This document shows positions 1-7,963 of a stretch of DNA of 52,856 bases, in pieces. Position numbers and translations under genes: made by a program. The notes beneath the pieces were generated by a model. That model made no database searches. It worked only from the letters and a program-made list of their open reading frames with translations, and had not been told where the DNA came from. This DNA comes from Acidobacteriota bacterium (lineage in GTDB: Bacteria > Acidobacteriota > Blastocatellia > RBC074). The stretch is from assembly GCA_022072205.1 (NCBI GenBank), contig JAJVID010000044.1, positions 1 through 52,856 of the forward strand, given 5' to 3'. Every line of letters begins with the position of its first letter. Positions within the stretch are counted from its first letter, which is position 1.

Positions 1-248
1 TAACTACGGGCTGCCAAGCACCAAGGCGCTCCGACCTCATCATTGCCGATGACCGGCTACAGCTTACTCCGCCTCTCCCACATTTTCATCGGTGATGGCG
101 AATTACCGATTCATGACCGCTAACATGCTCGTTACATTAAGGCATCAACCCTCAGCGGAAAATTCCTCAAAAACTCTCCCGGAGCCTCGTTTTATGTGAA
201 GACAGCGCATCCTGGCTGTTCGAGTCGTTGAACCCATTTCGACGGACG
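1..248. other. Left edge, no gene recognised
   Basis: I see no convincing gene here. A 92-codon frame on the minus strand (145-423) runs through the metX and xre relics further right and has no recognisable domain, so I do not call it. The stretch borders a zone of gene fragments and is probably also decayed DNA. Confidence 0.4.
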
Positions 249-375
249 TCAGCGCGAGGGCTGCGGCACGGCCACAAACCCATCGTGGCCGTACGAGGAC
301 TACAACTCCGCGTATTCGACTTCGACTCCGGCGTCCTTTGCGATTCGGAGTGCGCGATGGGAATTGTCCATCGCC
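249..375 (-). pseudogene. Relic of a metX 3' end
   Basis: Positions 249-332 match the 3' part of the intact metX gene (4141-4225) at roughly 90% by eye, with about seven mismatches and one gap, in the same orientation. A second short match, 351-375, corresponds to about 4353-4377 in metX, so the relic carries an internal deletion of roughly 100 bases relative to metX. Reading frame is lost. A shorter piece of the same sequence recurs at about 2245-2274. Confidence 0.75.
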
Positions 376-383
376 TTCTCTTA

Positions 384-739
384 CAGATCGGGATATTTCA
401 TCAAGCGTCCAGCACTCGGGCAATTTCGATCACTCGTTTGAGGCTTGCGGTTTCGTAATTCGTCGCCTCGTAACATCGTTCGGACGCAAGCGATGATCCT
501 GCCTCCTGAGTTGCTACGCCGCCTGTCGCGTCAGGATTGCCGGCTTCAGCGATGCAATCGGAACTACTTCGACCGCCGAAGGAGTGTAGGCTGACAAGGA
601 CAAAATGTCCTGAACCGGCGGCGTTCGTAAGACTTCAAGCGCGAGTTCGCGCAACTCAGGCGACAATTCGTTCAAGCCGGCCGGCGGCGAACTGCGCGGC
701 CCAAGCTCGGTCGGCTGGGCCAGCGCCGAATAATCGAAA
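384..739. repeat. Composite repeat, copy A
   Basis: A stretch of about 356 bases nearly identical to copy B at 1338-1695, in direct orientation. It joins the tail of an xre-type gene (401-472, minus strand, ending IEIARVLDA-stop) to the tail of a DUF2283 gene (514-739). The left flank (about 270-383) instead matches the left flank of the intact xre gene near 2245-2334, so copy A looks like a mosaic of the other two loci. Differences from copy B are a two-base indel near the left end and a small cluster around 690-705. Confidence 0.85.
514..739 (-). pseudogene. Truncated DUF2283 gene, C-terminal part only
   Basis: This matches codons ~50-124 of the intact DUF2283 gene at 1470-1844, including the TAG stop, but the first 50 codons are missing and there is no start. 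It abuts the 3' end of the antitoxin gene at 757. The near identity to the intact copy implies a recent duplication or gene conversion. Confidence 0.75.
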
Positions 740-756
740 CCTGAATAAGCCGCCTA

Positions 757-1023
757 TCAGGACAATGATTCAAGCGGTTTGTATTTTCCTTCCTGATATT
801 GCCGCCTTGATTCCGCTATCCGGGCAAGGAAATCTTCATCGTTCAAAAGCCGATATTCCAGCCAATCATCCTCATCTTCAAAACCAATGATCACCGCCGC
901 CGGGCGACCGTGAACCGTCACGACGATCTCCTCTTTGCTTGCTCGCCTGATAAATTCGGAAAAGTTATCCTTCACTTCAGTCAGCGGCGCCTTTACTATT
1001 TTTCTCCGTGTTCTTCCAGCCAT
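757..1023 (-). CDS. Phd/YefM-family antitoxin
   Basis: An 88-residue protein with the layout of the Phd/YefM antitoxin family: an N-terminal DNA-binding and dimerisation part (VKDNFSEFIRRASKEEIVV, HGRPAAVIIGFED) and a charged C-terminal tail that would wrap the toxin. It overlaps the RelE-like toxin gene by 28 bases, and both are read leftward, toxin first. Members of this family normally bind and neutralise a RelE/ParE toxin and repress their shared promoter. The toxin-first order is the reverse of the usual phd/yefM layout. Family assignment is confident; the pairing is inferred from overlap. Confidence 0.85.
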   Translation of the reverse strand: MAGRTRRKIVKAPLTEVKDNFSEFIRRASKEEIVVTVHGRPAAVIIGFEDEDDWLEYRLLNDEDFLARIAESRRQYQEGKYKPLESLS

Positions 1024-1286
1024 TGATCGGTTTTCTCCTTCGTCATAATTGCCAAAACCACCACGTCTGAACCATCAACGTCGTAGAAAACGCGCATCTC
1101 AGCGACTCTCAAGCGATATTCAGGATGTTTGACGTCTTTCAGCTTCTTAATGCGGCTTTTACTCTCTTTTCTCGGCTCGTGAGTCAGATGAATGCTGATG
1201 GCGTCTCGAATGGTCGCCCTCCATCGAGCGTCCAGTTCTTCGTAGTCAGCGATCGCGTTTTCGGTAAAGACGATTCTATAAGCCAC
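996..1286 (-). CDS. RelE/ParE-family toxin
   Basis: A 96-residue protein of RelE/ParE size and pattern: YRIVFTENAIADYEEL at the N-terminus, a central basic stretch (SRIKKLKDVKHPEYRLRV), and RVFYDVDGSDVVVLAIMTK near the end. RelE toxins cleave mRNA on the ribosome; ParE relatives attack gyrase, and the sequence alone does not decide between them. The start is GTG at 1286, with no visible Shine-Dalgarno sequence. A candidate promoter would place the transcript start almost on this codon, so translation may be leaderless. The gene overlaps the antitoxin gene by 28 bases. Confidence 0.8.
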   Translation of the reverse strand: MAYRIVFTENAIADYEELDARWRATIRDAISIHLTHEPRKESKSRIKKLKDVKHPEYRLRVAEMRVFYDVDGSDVVVLAIMTKEKTDQWLEEHGEK

Positions 1287-1292
1287 GCGGAG

Positions 1293-1321
1293 ACTATGGC
1301 CAAATTCTGGCCAGATTGCAA
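1293..1321 (-). promoter_or_regulatory. Candidate promoter and operator of the RelE/Phd operon
   Basis: On the minus strand TTGCAA (1316-1321) is followed after 17 bases by CATAGT (1293-1298), each matching the sigma-70 consensus at four of six positions. The spacer contains TGGCCAAATTCTGGCCA (1297-1313), a near-perfect dyad suited to an autoregulating antitoxin. Predicted initiation falls at about 1286, the GTG start itself. Confidence 0.35.
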
Positions 1322-1337
1322 TCGGTCAACTCAAATG

Positions 1338-1695
1338 CAGATCGGGGGTTATTTCATCAAGCGGCCAGCGTTCGGGCAATTTCGATCACTCGTTTGAGGC
1401 TTGCGGTTTCGTAATTCGTCGCCTCGTAACATCGTTCGGACGCAGACGATGATCCTGCCTCCTGAGTTGCTACGCCGCCTGTCGCGTCAGGATTGCCGGC
1501 TTCAGCGATGCAATCGGAACTACTTCGACCGCCGAAGGAGTGTAGGCTGACAAGGACAAAATGTCCTGAACCGGCGGCGTTCGTAAGACTTCAAGCGCGA
1601 GTTCGCGCAACTCAGGCGACAATTCGTTCAAGCCAGTCAGCGGCAAACTGCGCGGCCCAAGCTCGGTCGGCTGGGCCAGCGCCGAATAATCGAAA
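1338..1695. repeat. Composite repeat, copy B
   Basis: Direct repeat of copy A (384-739). Its left part is a tail fragment of an xre-type gene (about 1357-1428, minus strand, ending IEIARTLAA-stop). Its right part is the 3' portion of the intact DUF2283 gene. The xre tail also matches the end of the intact xre gene at 2354-2427, but the three copies differ at the last residues, so they may come from different paralogues. Confidence 0.85.
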
Positions 1696-1844
1696 ATCGT
1701 GAGTCCGACAGCTCGTCTATCGGCTTTGTTCACGCGCAACAGGATGTGCTCGTTCAGTTCAATGCCGGTGGCCGCTTCGCCGGGCGCGAATGAAACATAG
1801 AGCGTATCGCTCGGCTCGTCATACTTGATCGTCGCTTCACTCAT
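1470..1844 (-). CDS. DUF2283 family protein, possible antitoxin
   Basis: A 124-residue protein whose first 55 residues fit DUF2283: IKYDEPSDTLYVSF, then a GIELNEHILLRVNKADRRAV segment and a GLTIFDYS strand. The C-terminal half (residues 60-124) is a less conserved extension and is the part duplicated at 514-739. The start is ATG at 1844, four bases after the stop of the upstream nuclease-like gene, with GAGATAGGG upstream as a probable ribosome site that lies within the upstream gene's end. DUF2283 genes often sit beside small toxin-like genes, so an antitoxin role is plausible but inferred from context only. Confidence 0.75.
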   Translation of the reverse strand: MSEATIKYDEPSDTLYVSFAPGEAATGIELNEHILLRVNKADRRAVGLTIFDYSALAQPTELGPRSLPLTGLNELSPELRELALEVLRTPPVQDILSLSAYTPSAVEVVPIASLKPAILTRQAA

Positions 1845-1848
1845 CTTG

Positions 1849-2178
1849 TTACCCTATCTCTTTCTGGTAAGCGATGACGATGTAGTTGTTCGGCAGCAGC
1901 GTCCCGCTCTCATCTCCGGTAAATCTGAAAAGGACAATCGCAACGATATGCGTGTTGAATTCCGCAAGGTTATCGAACGCTTTCACGTAACGGTACTTTT
2001 GCGGATTGAGCGCGTCCTGCTTGCGCCGTCCTGAGCGAATCGTCTGGCGTAGCTGGTCTTCATAAGCGAACATTTCCGGGTGATTGATTGGCTCGGTGAT
2101 GTGGTTCCACCGCTCATCCGTCAAATAGGTGTCGTTACCATAACGATCACGCTCATTCCAACGGCGGCCTTGAACCAT
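1849..2178 (-). CDS. Small putative nuclease toxin (PBECR/DUF4258-like)
   Basis: A 109-residue protein starting at ATG 2178; a GGGAG site seven bases upstream supports this over the in-frame codon at 2217. Visible motifs are DERWNHITEPINHPEM near residues 20-35, RKQDALNPQKYRYVKAF in the middle and a closing strand NNYIVIAYQK. The W-x-H-I...HPE pattern with a late basic cluster resembles small RNase-fold domains found in toxins and phage proteins (PBECR or DUF4258-like). The family call is tentative. It is the first gene of a two-gene operon with the DUF2283 gene, four bases apart, which is the toxin-antitoxin-like arrangement. Confidence 0.55.
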   Translation of the reverse strand: MVQGRRWNERDRYGNDTYLTDERWNHITEPINHPEMFAYEDQLRQTIRSGRRKQDALNPQKYRYVKAFDNLAEFNTHIVAIVLFRFTGDESGTLLPNNYIVIAYQKEIG

Positions 2179-2244
2179 ACTCGTCTCCCGACAGTTCCGC
2201 GATGCTATGAACGTCATGAACTATAACACGACCTCCGATGACCG

Positions 2245-2334
2245 CAACTCCGCGTATTCGACTTCGACTCCGGCGCCCTTTGCGATTCGGAGTGTGCGCT
2301 GGGAATTGTCCATCGCCTTCTCTTATAGATCGGG
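2245..2334 (-). pseudogene. metX-like fragment between TA modules
   Basis: The stretch repeats the left flank of copy A (about 303-390). Its first 30 bases match metX (about 4196-4225), and the part near 2303-2326 matches the second metX segment. It fills the gap between the nuclease-like gene and the xre gene and has no open frame of its own. Confidence 0.6.
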
Positions 2335-2353
2335 CAGATCGGGGGTTATTTCA

Positions 2354-2758
2354 TCAAGCGGCCAGCGCTTGGGCAATTTCGATCACACGTTTGAGGCTTG
2401 CGGTCTCGTAATTCGTCGCCTCGTAACGTTGAATCTGCTGCTCTTTTAAACCGAGCCTCTCGGCAAGTTCACGCTGAGAAAGCCCTGCCGCGATCCGCGC
2501 TCGGATAAGTTTATGCGGCAACTCGGCGATCTCTTTAGGGTTGATCAAGCGACGGCGGCTGGACCGCAAACGCTCGTACTCCTTGATCTCCCGCCGGAGT
2601 GTTTCAAGCTGACTTGCCATCGCGTCGCGCTGCGCTTTGATCAAACGCGGATGGACGTTCGGATGCGCGGAAGGTCGCGGATCGAACTCTTCAAGCGCGC
2701 GCTCAAACTTTTCGGCCTGAGCTTTTGTGATGCGGTACTCTCTTGCGTTGCGAATCAT
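2354..2758 (-). CDS. Xre-family helix-turn-helix protein, probable antitoxin
   Basis: A 134-residue protein. Residues 1-75 are charged and probably helical or coiled-coil (AQAEKFERALEEF, LETLRREIKEYERLR). Residues ~82-130 form a classic Xre/Cro HTH (IRARIAAGLSQRELAERLGL, KEQQIQRYE). Its start codon overlaps the stop of the nucleotidyltransferase gene by four bases, so the two are translationally coupled. The HTH protein would be the antitoxin and repressor of the pair; the palindrome at 3248-3267 over the promoter is its likely binding site. Tail fragments of similar genes lie at 401-472 and 1357-1428. Confidence 0.8.
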   Translation of the reverse strand: MIRNAREYRITKAQAEKFERALEEFDPRPSAHPNVHPRLIKAQRDAMASQLETLRREIKEYERLRSSRRRLINPKEIAELPHKLIRARIAAGLSQRELAERLGLKEQQIQRYEATNYETASLKRVIEIAQALAA

Positions 2759-3204
2759 TTTCTTTTGACCACTCGTTTCAACCGCAACCCGACGATGCCT
2801 TTCGGCTTGCCGGTACGCCTGTCGAGTTGAAAGAAATCGAGGAACGGCTTTCCGCTTGCGCCCTCGATCAGTTCGGCGGGAAACAATTCACCGCCGAACT
2901 CTGCTTTCTGCGCCGCTCGTCCATTGCTGAAATCTAGCAGCACGGGAGCGAGCAAGTCAGGATCAACCCCTTCAACGCTCCAGCAAGCATCGAAGTCGTT
3001 CGGCATTTCCTTCGCCGTAACGAAGCTTCCATCAATATAGACGGCACGGCAACCGGCGGCTCGCAAATCAGCAAGCGCGCGTTGCAACCCTTTCAGCAGT
3101 TGTCGCCGGCGGTCGTTAACTCCAAACCGTTTCTCAAATTCACGCCACCCTGCCCAATGAATGCCGGGGGACAAATTCCCGGCCTCATCAAATTTGGGGA
3201 TCAT
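2755..3204 (-). CDS. Minimal nucleotidyltransferase-fold protein, possible toxin (DUF6932-like)
   Basis: A 149-residue protein. The key motif is IDGSFVTAKEMPNDFDACW near residues 55-75: G-S, nine residues, then D-F-D. This is the signature of polymerase-beta-type minimal nucleotidyltransferases, where the two aspartates bind metal. The rest (RQLLKGLQRALADLRAAGCRAVY before, FFQLDRRTGKPKGIV after) fits small proteins annotated as DUF6932. ATG at 3204 is preceded by GGAG at good spacing; the in-frame codon at 3273 would overlap the promoter elements and is rejected. Coupled to the xre gene by a four-base overlap. Toxin function is inferred from the operon form; such enzymes in MNT/HEPN and MenA-type systems modify tRNA or proteins. 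Confidence 0.65.
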   Translation of the reverse strand: MIPKFDEAGNLSPGIHWAGWREFEKRFGVNDRRRQLLKGLQRALADLRAAGCRAVYIDGSFVTAKEMPNDFDACWSVEGVDPDLLAPVLLDFSNGRAAQKAEFGGELFPAELIEGASGKPFLDFFQLDRRTGKPKGIVGLRLKRVVKRK

Positions 3205-3247
3205 CCTATGATCTCCGCCGCACTGAGTAGCGGCAAACTGTGCCTCA

Positions 3248-3281
3248 ACACAACTATAAAGTTGTGTCACCATTCTGTCAA
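3248..3281 (-). promoter_or_regulatory. Strong sigma-70 promoter with overlapping palindromic operator
   Basis: Minus strand: TTGACA (3276-3281), a 17-base spacer, then TATAGT (3253-3258), a near-consensus promoter. Superimposed on the -10 is ACACAACTATAAAGTTGTGT (3248-3267), a perfect palindrome with 8-base arms and a 4-base centre. The initiation point would fall near 3246, about 40 bases upstream of the nucleotidyltransferase start. The design is that of an autorepressed TA operon. Confidence 0.75.
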
Positions 3282-3449
3282 CGAGTAATACCGGAATGGT
3301 AAAGTCGCGATGATGATGGCCACGTTGTTTTTGTCATATTTCCCTTGGGGAGGGCGCGCATCTCGCGCTAAGATCGGCCCTCACATTTTCTCGCCGACGT
3401 ATTTTCCCGAAAGGGTGAAGTCTTCAGAGCAGAAAGGCAAAGACCGAAA

Positions 3450-4013
3450 ATGCAAAAAGCAAAAGCCATGAAAGCAAAGCAACGTGAAGAGCTACTCAAA
3501 ACATTGAAAGCCCGTTTTGAGAACAACATGAACCGCCACAAAGGTCTCGAATGGGTGAAGGTTCAGGCAAAGCTGGAAGCTGATCCTGAAAAGCTGTGGT
3601 CACTTGGTGAAATGGAAAGAACCGGCGGTGAGCCGGATGTTGTGGGGTTTGATAAAAAGACGGGCGAATACATTTTTTATGATTGTTCGGCGGAAAGTCC
3701 CAAAGGCCGCAGGAGTGTTTGTTACGACCGTGAAGCGCTGGAATCAAGGAAAGAACATAAACCGGCAAATAGCGCTATTGATATGGCAGCCGCCATGGGC
3801 ATTGAGATTTTAACGGAAGAACAATATCGAGAGGCGCAGAAACTTGGAGAGTTCGATACGAAGACGTCGAGCTGGGTGAAAACCCCTTCTGAAATTAGAA
3901 AACTCGGCGGCGCCCTCTTTTGTGATCGTCGCTACGACAAGGTCTTCGTCTACCACAACGGCGCCGAATCTTATTATGCCGCCAGAGGGTTCCGTGGCTC
4001 GCTGAGGGTATAA
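3450..4013 (+). CDS. DUF4256 domain-containing protein
   Basis: A 187-residue protein matching DUF4256 along its length: LLKTLKARFENNMNRHKGLEW, GGEPDVVGFDKKTGEYIFYDCSAESPKGRRSVCYDREALESR, and GALFCDRRYDKVFVYHNGAESYYAARGFRGSL near the end (motifs quoted as separate short pieces of the family). The function is unknown. It is the first plus-strand gene and is followed at once by the truncated alkD-like start, so it may once have been in an operon with a DNA repair gene. The start is ATG 3450; ATG 3468 is an alternative. It lies between the TA genes and metX and is probably part of the same accessory segment. Confidence 0.8.
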   Translation: MQKAKAMKAKQREELLKTLKARFENNMNRHKGLEWVKVQAKLEADPEKLWSLGEMERTGGEPDVVGFDKKTGEYIFYDCSAESPKGRRSVCYDREALESRKEHKPANSAIDMAAAMGIEILTEEQYREAQKLGEFDTKTSSWVKTPSEIRKLGGALFCDRRYDKVFVYHNGAESYYAARGFRGSLRV

Positions 4014-4021
4014 ACACGACC

Positions 4022-4075
4022 ATGACTCTCAAGGAAACTCTCGCTCAACTCAAAACGCCCGGCAACGAGAAGAGT
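4022..4075 (+). pseudogene. Truncated start of an alkD-like DNA alkylation repair gene
   Basis: ATG at 4022 opens MTLKETLAQLKTPGNEKS, which is the characteristic beginning of small AlkD-type HEAT-repeat DNA glycosylases (MTLKETLxxLxxxGNEK). Homology then stops at about 4075, and the frame runs into the metX terminus, ending at 4132. More than 90% of the gene is missing. The break lies within ten bases of the metX stop codon (4082). Confidence 0.6.
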
Positions 4076-4081
4076 TGCACA

Positions 4082-5200
4082 TCACCTTTTGCGCCGATCC
4101 GGATCAACGAAATGGTTAGCCGGCAACGTTGAACGGATGATCAGCGCGAGGGCCTGCGGCTCGGCCAGAAACCCGTCGTGACCGTGCGAGGATTGCAACT
4201 CCGCGTATTCGACTTCGACTCCGGCCTCGCGCATCCGTTCGGCCAACGCTTTGACCTCTTCCGCCGGAAACAGCCAATCCGACGAGATGCCGACCAGCAA
4301 GACGCGCGCTTTGATCCGCCGCAACGTCTCGTGTTCCAATTGGCGCCCATTCGCGTGATGGAAGTTGTCCATCGCTTTGCTGATGATCAGGTAGGAATTG
4401 GCGTCGAAGCGGCGCGTGAAGATTTCGCCTTGATGATCCAGATAACCGCCGATGTCGTAACGTTCATTCAACGAACGCAGCGGGTCTTCGCCATTGCGGT
4501 TCGGGTTGCGCGCGAAACGTTCGGCGAAGAGATGCTCGGACTTGTAGGAGATCATCGCGATGGCGCGCGCCAGAGCCAGTCCCGCCATCGGTTCGCCGCC
4601 GCTTTCGTACTCTCCATTCCGCCAGTTCGCGTCATTCGTGATCGCCAGCCGTTGCAGGTGGTTCAGCGCCAATCCCATCGCCGTCAGAGGCGCCGAGCCG
4701 ATGGCGATGCAATTTTCGACGCGTTCGGGATAATCAATCGCCCACTGGATCGCCTGCATCCCGCCAATCGAGCCGCCGATCACAGCGCGCAGTTTTTCAA
4801 CGCCGAGATGATCGAGTAACAGCGATTGTGATCGAACCCAATCGCGCACGGTCACGAGCGGGAAATTGGCGCCGAAAGGTTTGCCGGTTGCGGAATTGAT
4901 TGTTTGCGGCCCGGTCGAGCCGTAACACGAGCCGATGATGTTGGCGCAGATAATGCAATCGCGGCTGAGATCAAAGACTCCATCTTCGCCGAACAACTGC
5001 GGCCACCAATCACCGGCGCGGGCGGAACCTGACAGCGCGTGACAAACCAGGATCGCGTTGTCGCGCGCTTCATTCAGATTGCCGTAGACTGCGTAACGCA
5101 GCGTGACGGGTTGCAACGATCCACCCGATTCGAGCGCGAACGGTTTGGATTCGGCGAAAACGAAATCGTCTTCGTAAGTCGGAAGGATTGGTTCCGGCAT
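4082..5200 (-). CDS. metX: Homoserine O-acetyltransferase
   Basis: A 372-residue alpha/beta-hydrolase-fold enzyme that acetylates L-homoserine with acetyl-CoA, the first committed step of methionine synthesis by direct sulfhydrylation. The nucleophile elbow is GGSIGGMQ with Ser144; the other triad members are Asp308 (SSDWLFP) and His341 (HGHDGFL). HALSGSA near residue 54 is the usual oxyanion region. Length is normal. It follows metY on the same strand with only an inverted repeat between them, so the two form a methionine unit. The 3' end is notable: a partial copy lies at 249-375 and a broken alkD-like gene abuts the stop. Some members use succinyl-CoA instead; the sequence does not decide, but the pairing with metY favours acetyl. 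Confidence 0.93.
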   Translation of the reverse strand: MPEPILPTYEDDFVFAESKPFALESGGSLQPVTLRYAVYGNLNEARDNAILVCHALSGSARAGDWWPQLFGEDGVFDLSRDCIICANIIGSCYGSTGPQTINSATGKPFGANFPLVTVRDWVRSQSLLLDHLGVEKLRAVIGGSIGGMQAIQWAIDYPERVENCIAIGSAPLTAMGLALNHLQRLAITNDANWRNGEYESGGEPMAGLALARAIAMISYKSEHLFAERFARNPNRNGEDPLRSLNERYDIGGYLDHQGEIFTRRFDANSYLIISKAMDNFHHANGRQLEHETLRRIKARVLLVGISSDWLFPAEEVKALAERMREAGVEVEYAELQSSHGHDGFLAEPQALALIIRSTLPANHFVDPDRRKR

Positions 5201-5217
5201 TTCGTATCCATAGGTTG

Positions 5218-5290
5218 AAATAGACAGGATTTGCAGGGTCGTCCAGGATTGGTTTTCCAGCCTGTTCGATCCTGTAAATCCTGTCTATTT
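5218..5290. repeat. Inverted repeat between metY and metX
   Basis: Two 20-base arms (5218-5237 and 5271-5290) pair at 19 of 20 positions around a 33-base loop. The arm sequence contains ATAGACAGGATTT, which I recognise as an intergenic repeat type found in several phyla. On the minus strand it forms a stable hairpin just before the metX start and could lower metX expression or protect the metY message. Confidence 0.75.
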
Positions 5291-5296
5291 TCTTCA

Positions 5297-6754
<1,458 letters not shown>

Positions 6755-6789
6755 TTATCGTCAAAGACGACATGAATGACTCCTCTAAA

Positions 6790-7671
6790 TCAGCGCAACA
6801 ATCCTTCTTCGAATCCGATTTCGTAAACCATAAATAGACCGAATCCGAGGCTGAAGCAACCGGCCAGCGCGCGCACGACCCAATTCGTCTTCGTGAAATG
6901 CTCCGCCGTCAGGTGAATCGGCAGGCTCAGAATCAGGCTCATGACCATCATCCCGCCAATCGAGCCGATGCCGAAGATGATGATGTAGGCGAAAGCCACC
7001 GCCGTTGATTTGATTGTCGCCAGCACTGCCAGCATCAGCGCCGCGCTGCCAGCCAGACCGTGAACCATTCCGATGACCAGTGGACGAATGCCGAGTTTCA
7101 GCCCGTGATGCGAGTTGGCAGGTTCAACCTTGCCGTCGTGAATGTGCGGGTGGACGTGTTTGCGCCCTCCGTGCGAGTGTTCGTGAAAATGGATGCGGCC
7201 TCCGCGCGCGAGTTTGTACAGCACGTTCGCGCCCAGTCCAATCAGCATCAATGCGACGCAAAACTCCAGCGGCTTCTCGTACTTTCCGATTTGAAACTGC
7301 ATGAGGATCACCGCCATCCCGGCCAGCAGCAACGACGCCGTATGCCCGACTCCCCACAACCCGCCGATCAGAAGCGAACTGAACCAGTTTTTGCGGTCAC
7401 TGACGATGGCCGAAACGGCGGCCAGATGATCGGCGTCCAGCGCGTGCCTCAAACCGATGCCCAGCCCGATTATCAAAATGCCGAGCGTGGAGGTTGTGGC
7501 CGCTTCTTCAAGCTCGCCGCGCCACAGGTCAGCCAGATTCGCTCCGCCCTGCCGCAACGCCTCGTAACCCACAATCACGCACAAAACCACAATGACGAGC
7601 GCGCTCGCCACCAGCGCCACACGCGTCAATTTTCCCGAAGATGGAATTCGTTCCACAACAGTTTCCTCCAT
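6790..7671 (-). CDS. NicO-family nickel/cobalt transporter
   Basis: A 293-residue membrane protein with about six to seven helices. Diagnostic is GLRHALDADHLAAVSAI near residue 75, the H-x4-D-H signature of NiCoT/NicO transporters. A second histidine-rich loop follows (HFHEHSHGGRKHVHPHIHDG, about 165-185), typical of RcnA/HupE-like metal carriers, then GMVHGLAGSAALMLAVL. The protein moves Ni or Co across the inner membrane; direction is not certain, but a cytoplasmic or exposed His loop is common in both. The start is ATG 7671, with TTG 7677 possible; no clear ribosome site. The neighbours give no nickel enzyme. Confidence 0.85.
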   Translation of the reverse strand: MEETVVERIPSSGKLTRVALVASALVIVVLCVIVGYEALRQGGANLADLWRGELEEAATTSTLGILIIGLGIGLRHALDADHLAAVSAIVSDRKNWFSSLLIGGLWGVGHTASLLLAGMAVILMQFQIGKYEKPLEFCVALMLIGLGANVLYKLARGGRIHFHEHSHGGRKHVHPHIHDGKVEPANSHHGLKLGIRPLVIGMVHGLAGSAALMLAVLATIKSTAVAFAYIIIFGIGSIGGMMVMSLILSLPIHLTAEHFTKTNWVVRALAGCFSLGFGLFMVYEIGFEEGLLR

Positions 7672-7963
7672 AAACAAAGCCAGCTATTAAGACACTGGCA
7701 AGACGCCGGCCAGCCCCGGGATGAAGACCGCGATCAGGGCCGATCCCCAGATCGGCTATCCTTGAGTCAATTTACAAAGGTGAAATTGCAATTGCCGAAG
7801 ACATCTTGAAGCAGATGACTGCGGTTAAGCAACCGAGGCCAATGTCCGTTTTGGAGAATCTGCGGCAGAACCTCGAAACCGTCCTTTGCCTTTTGCGTTT
7901 CGATTCCTTATTCTCGCGCTGCCTTTCACAATGACAGTTCACAACTAAACACGGAGGAAGCTT

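Noticed and set aside
1..4080. Integron gene-cassette array
   Set aside because: Several TA modules in tandem suggested it, but I see no attC-type imperfect palindromes with GTTRRRY ends and no integrase.
7680..7760. Cobalamin riboswitch near the NicO gene
   Set aside because: A CACTGGC string and GAAGACC are present on the plus strand, opposite to the transporter gene, and the B12-box is not complete.
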